Source: Ptychodera flava (lineage: Eukaryota > Hemichordata > Enteropneusta > Ptychoderidae). From it: a DNA stretch of 64,000 bases. The position numbers were made by a program, and so were the translations under genes. A model generated the notes under the pieces. The model did not search any database. It saw only the letters and a list, made by a program, of their open reading frames with translations, and was not told where the DNA came from. The first letter of the stretch is position 1. Each line of letters starts with the position of its first letter. The stretch lies in assembly GCF_041260155.1 (NCBI RefSeq), contig NC_091929.1, forward strand, positions 45,549,244 through 45,613,243, read 5' to 3'. Below are positions 61,801 through 64,000 of the stretch, piece by piece.

Positions 61801-62726
61801 AATTTTAGTTAACTCACCTAATAATGATATTTTTGAATTTATTTGTGTTGATTCCAATCCATCTCGTGTATACATTATTCCAGATTTGTGTATAAAAACT
61901 TTTTCGAAATATTTACAAGCTACGTACTACGATCAAAAACATTGCGCATGAAATCAACTATCTGATAATTGTATCAAATCATTCCTATTTTCATAATACC
62001 TAATAGTGTGTAATAGGATTTATAATGATTTCCAGACACCCTAACTTTATTTATTTTACAGGCGTTATTGATTTTAACGTGACCGGAGCCACCCTGTACC
62101 AAAAGTACGTTGCCACTTCAATATTGTTCACTAATGAATTTGATGGTAAGTAGAAAAGTTAGCTTTAAGTCATACGCTGCTGGAAATTTTGATTGTACTA
62201 TGTACTCCTGTCCCCAATATACTTGAACCTTTCCACTTGGCATTTCAGTGTGCGGTGATGGTCGCATTGTTTGCGATGAAGTGAAAGGGGGATGTGTTGG
62301 CTTCGATGACGCCTGCAATGATGACGGGGACGACTGCGTATGTGGATTACAGGAAACCGTATTTGCCATGAAACTGTTTTTGACCCCAGGTGAGAAGCTT
62401 TCGAGGACAAATTATATTGTGTATTGAAGGGGTAGCCTCTTCAAACAAGATCTTGGTTTATTTCTTATTTATGTATGTAGCCTTTAAATACAGCTAATTA
62501 TGTAGGAATTGTTTCCATCGGTACGAATTTAACGACACAAATTCAATATGCCACATAAACAATGAACAACTAGAGAAAAGCCTATTTTATAATATTCTGT
62601 GAAGGGAAATATAGAACATTAATGTTATGAATTACTTGGGTCATCCTGTGATCATACAGCATGACATGGTTCATGTATAAATGTTTCATTATTGTTTGTT
62701 TTGCAGAGGGTGGTCCGTTTTACTGA
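52863..62726 (+). CDS. secreted cysteine-rich protein, cluster copy C (6 exons)
   Basis: Family not recognised. Exons: 52863-52928, 53222-53288, 54174-54359, 62062-62145, 62249-62389 and 62707-62726. Exons 1-5 match copy B in length to the base; the product is 187 aa. The signal peptide (MRMLRLTVAFISFAAAVLG) is followed by GMIDVDVKQLADIVQKFQ, a cysteine block (CSTSGHFFCE, CEVAAGCMSFQACSEVFC), VIDFNVTGATLYQKYVATS, and exon 5 with the same even C-x6-C spacing. The tail is EGGPFY. All frames are intact. Intron 4 is about 7.7 kb because of a retrotransposon and SINE-like repeats. Candidate AATAAA signals lie at 63168-63173 and 63240-63245. Function unknown; secretion and disulfide bonding are inferred. 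Confidence 0.82.
53443..53762. mobile_element. AAGGTAGTATGCACCTCG TTAA family, reverse copy in gene C intron 2
   Basis: Left landmark GTGACAGATATTCGAACTCT, right tip TTTTCGAGGCGCAGACTTCCTTAA. It is at the same position and orientation as the copy in gene B intron 2. Confidence 0.75.
53763..54097. mobile_element. AAGGTAGTATGCACCTCG TTAA family, forward copy (best-preserved termini)
   Basis: It opens GGTAGTATGCACCTCGAAAG after TTAA and closes CCCGAGGTGCATTCTACCTTAA, giving a roughly 20-bp inverted repeat. It stands head-to-head against the preceding copy, so 53443-54097 is a long inverted repeat. It is absent from gene B. Confidence 0.85.
55120..55505 (+). repeat. SINE-like repeat with tRNA-like promoter boxes
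   Basis: TTGGCCGAGCGTGG (near 55450) resembles a Ser/Leu-type tRNA D-arm (A box). GAATTCGAACCCGATT (near 55490), with earlier copies GTGAGTTCGAACTCGATT and GTGAGTTCGAACCCGATT, resembles a T-arm B box. Upstream GTGAGTGCTTCTCAAACTCTA and GTCGCAGTCAGAAAAAT recur near 33418-33470. I take it as a tRNA-derived SINE rather than a working tRNA. Confidence 0.45.
55510..56077 (+). repeat. 5' LTR of the gypsy-type element
   Basis: 568 bp, beginning TGTTATGTAGGTCATT and ending CTCTGCACGTAAC. It contains TATAAAAGGG (about 55722) as a likely TATA box and AATAAA-type signals (AATAAATTTTG) near the end. Confidence 0.9.
56083..56100 (+). other. primer-binding site, tRNA-Pro type
   Basis: TGGGGGCTCGTCCGGGAG follows the 5' LTR after five bases. 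It is one base short of the proline-tRNA primer site well known from gammaretroviruses. Confidence 0.75.
56180..57440 (+). pseudogene. gag region (coiled coil and zinc knuckle) of the fossil element
   Basis: The N-terminal part is a long Glu/Arg/Lys-rich coiled coil. A capsid-like segment and a zinc knuckle of the C-x2-C-x4-H-x4-C type (CNYCKKDGHLMSEC) follow. It is part of the broken LTR element. Confidence 0.8.
57670..57960 (+). pseudogene. aspartic protease region of the fossil element
   Basis: A DTGAS active-site motif is followed by the downstream LLLGNDLAG turn typical of retroelement proteases. Confidence 0.75.
58380..59200 (+). pseudogene. integrase region of the fossil element (placed before RT)
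   Basis: It has an HHCC zinc finger (AGHLGVRKTYHKI ... CKTCHTCQ) and the DDE core (ILIDCVGPL, VQSDQGSNF, HPESQGALERFHQ). Its position between protease and RT is the diagnostic Gmr1-like feature. Confidence 0.85.
59790..60500 (+). pseudogene. reverse transcriptase region of the fossil element
   Basis: Landmarks are NDFIEPSKSNWSSPCILV, CTDFRKVN, TKFDLLKGFWQVPL, MPFGMKNSPATFQ and the catalytic YVDD. Confidence 0.85.
60580..61000 (+). pseudogene. RNase H region of the fossil element
   Basis: LAVDASDTAAGAVL, CYFSRKFNKSQRNYSTIEKE and VVYIDHNPL are typical gypsy RNase H landmarks, ahead of the polypurine tract GAAGAGGGG near 61145-61153. Confidence 0.8.
61156..61723 (+). repeat. 3' LTR of the gypsy-type element
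   Basis: 568 bp, near-identical to the 5' LTR, and preceded by the purine tract AAGAGGGG. Confidence 0.9.
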
Positions 62727-64000
62727 AAGGTAAAGGAAATTTGGAGTTCAGCTACCATTCCACATTTCCTCAGTCAATCTGGTCATCATCATCCGATGTA
62801 TATGCTGTCCTGCACCGAATGTTTCTGAAATTGGAAAGACTTTCATGATATAAGAGCAGCGATCTTCAAATGCTTGTGCTATTTTCTTTACCCTAATCCG
62901 TTTGTCATGCTGAAATTTCGAGTATTCTTTTTGTCAACACAGCTTGTATGTGTGTAGTGATCATTGTTTATTGTTTACAAATGAATTCTAGTCCGGACTT
63001 GAACACAATTTTCAACAAGAACAATTGAGATTATACTCATATAGGTTGTGTTGATATGCTAAATACTTGGCATTAAATTACATTTTGAAGATTCAATGCA
63101 GAAAGTGTACGGAAACCACAAAACAAAAGTTCTGAAAAAAGGCAAAAGATACAGCTTATGGAGTTTTAATAAATGTCCCAAGGTTTTCGTCTCGTTAACA
63201 CTTTCGTTGGTGCACACCATTTACTTTGAAGTTTATAGCAATAAAGTCATCTTCCATAAGCGATTATGATTTGAGTGATGTCATTGGGCCCCGCTACCAA
63301 GCTTCTGGCACTACCTGTAAAACAAGATCCACAATGCAGATCTGTGTTCTTCAACCGAACGTTTACTTCCCTTTTTTGGACAAACAATAGTGAGACGATG
63401 ATATATCGATCGTATGAGCGTGACTGGGTTTTATAGAAAAAAACTTTGGACTTCAAAGTGTATTCTATTCTCGGCAGCGTAGTCATAAATGGACAGACAT
63501 ATGCTTTATGTACATATTGGCTAGGTCAGATCTCATATGTTTTAATACTCAGCCTTTACATTTGACCAACGTCATTAATGACATTCTACTTCAATCTCAT
63601 CAGATCTTCATCATACTCAACCATTAATTTTAAGAGGACATCTTAACTTTGCCATATGCTATTGTCATTATTAATCCAAAATAATTAAAGACGGAATGCT
63701 CAAGGTGTCTCTGTTTTGTCATAATCTGAACAAATATTAATGAGAGAAGCCTTTAAACTTTCCACGAATTTTCAAGCTCATAGTGTACAACCGGTGTCAG
63801 CAAAAACAACAACAATACAAAAGTTACCAAATGTCCCTATGAGTTTCAGCAAAAGTAAAACTTCGAATGATCACATCCCTCAAACTTTCACACCACATGT
63901 CCGTTTATCGGCAATCGTATTTGCAAAACGTTCCTTAACTACCGAATTGCTAGTTTTATATGTCCACAGAGTCCAATACAGCAAATTTCAAAGACTTTTG
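62727..64000. other. gene C 3' flank and end of window
   Basis: The first 150 bp align with the gene B 3' UTR (CATTCCACATTT, ATGCTGTCCTG), then come candidate AATAAA signals at 63168 and 63240. No gene is visible after that; short frames are unsupported. Confidence 0.55.

Overview
The window is AT-rich, intron-rich animal genomic DNA. It holds two conserved single-copy genes, a tandem array of three related secreted-protein genes, and a very dense load of small transposons. The host is most likely a marine invertebrate deuterostome (hemichordate, amphioxus or echinoderm-like). This rests on the animal gene set and on one LTR retrotransposon with integrase placed before reverse transcriptase, an arrangement described for the deuterostome Gmr1-like Ty3/gypsy group. 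I cannot name the species.

Layout. 1-12.5 kb has no gene I can defend; it holds small inverted-repeat elements, microsatellites, a promoter-like patch near 9.2-9.6 kb and a large inverted-repeat cluster at 11.1-12.0 kb. 12498-23000 (+) is PIH1D1 in seven exons (304 aa), the phospho-peptide-reading subunit of the R2TP/HSP90 co-chaperone. 27159-31663 (-) is AMN1 in six exons (264 aa), a leucine-rich-repeat protein related to yeast Amn1; it converges on PIH1D1. Both reconstructions keep frame across every GT-AG junction. 31.7-35.3 kb is gene-free. 35346-62726 (+) is the three-copy cluster, called A, B and C here: six-exon genes for roughly 187-190 aa secreted cysteine-rich proteins that I do not recognise. 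All three share exon sizes, intron phases (0,1,1,1,1) and a GTRGAATCCAT motif about 50 bp before the ATG. Copy A carries a one-base frame change in exon 5. Copy C has a Ty3/gypsy-type element, recently inserted and broken, in intron 4.

Repeats. Several families of miniature inverted-repeat elements with TTAA at their ends lie in introns and between genes, some nested or abutting. One is a three-level nest: a DNA element inside a LINE inside a TTAA element, in PIH1D1 intron 3. Two TTAA copies at the same intron position in genes B and C show that the insertion came before the B/C duplication.

The strongest candidate for something undescribed is the three-gene secreted cysteine-rich family. 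Its two halves (exons 2+3 and exons 4+5) look like an internal duplication.
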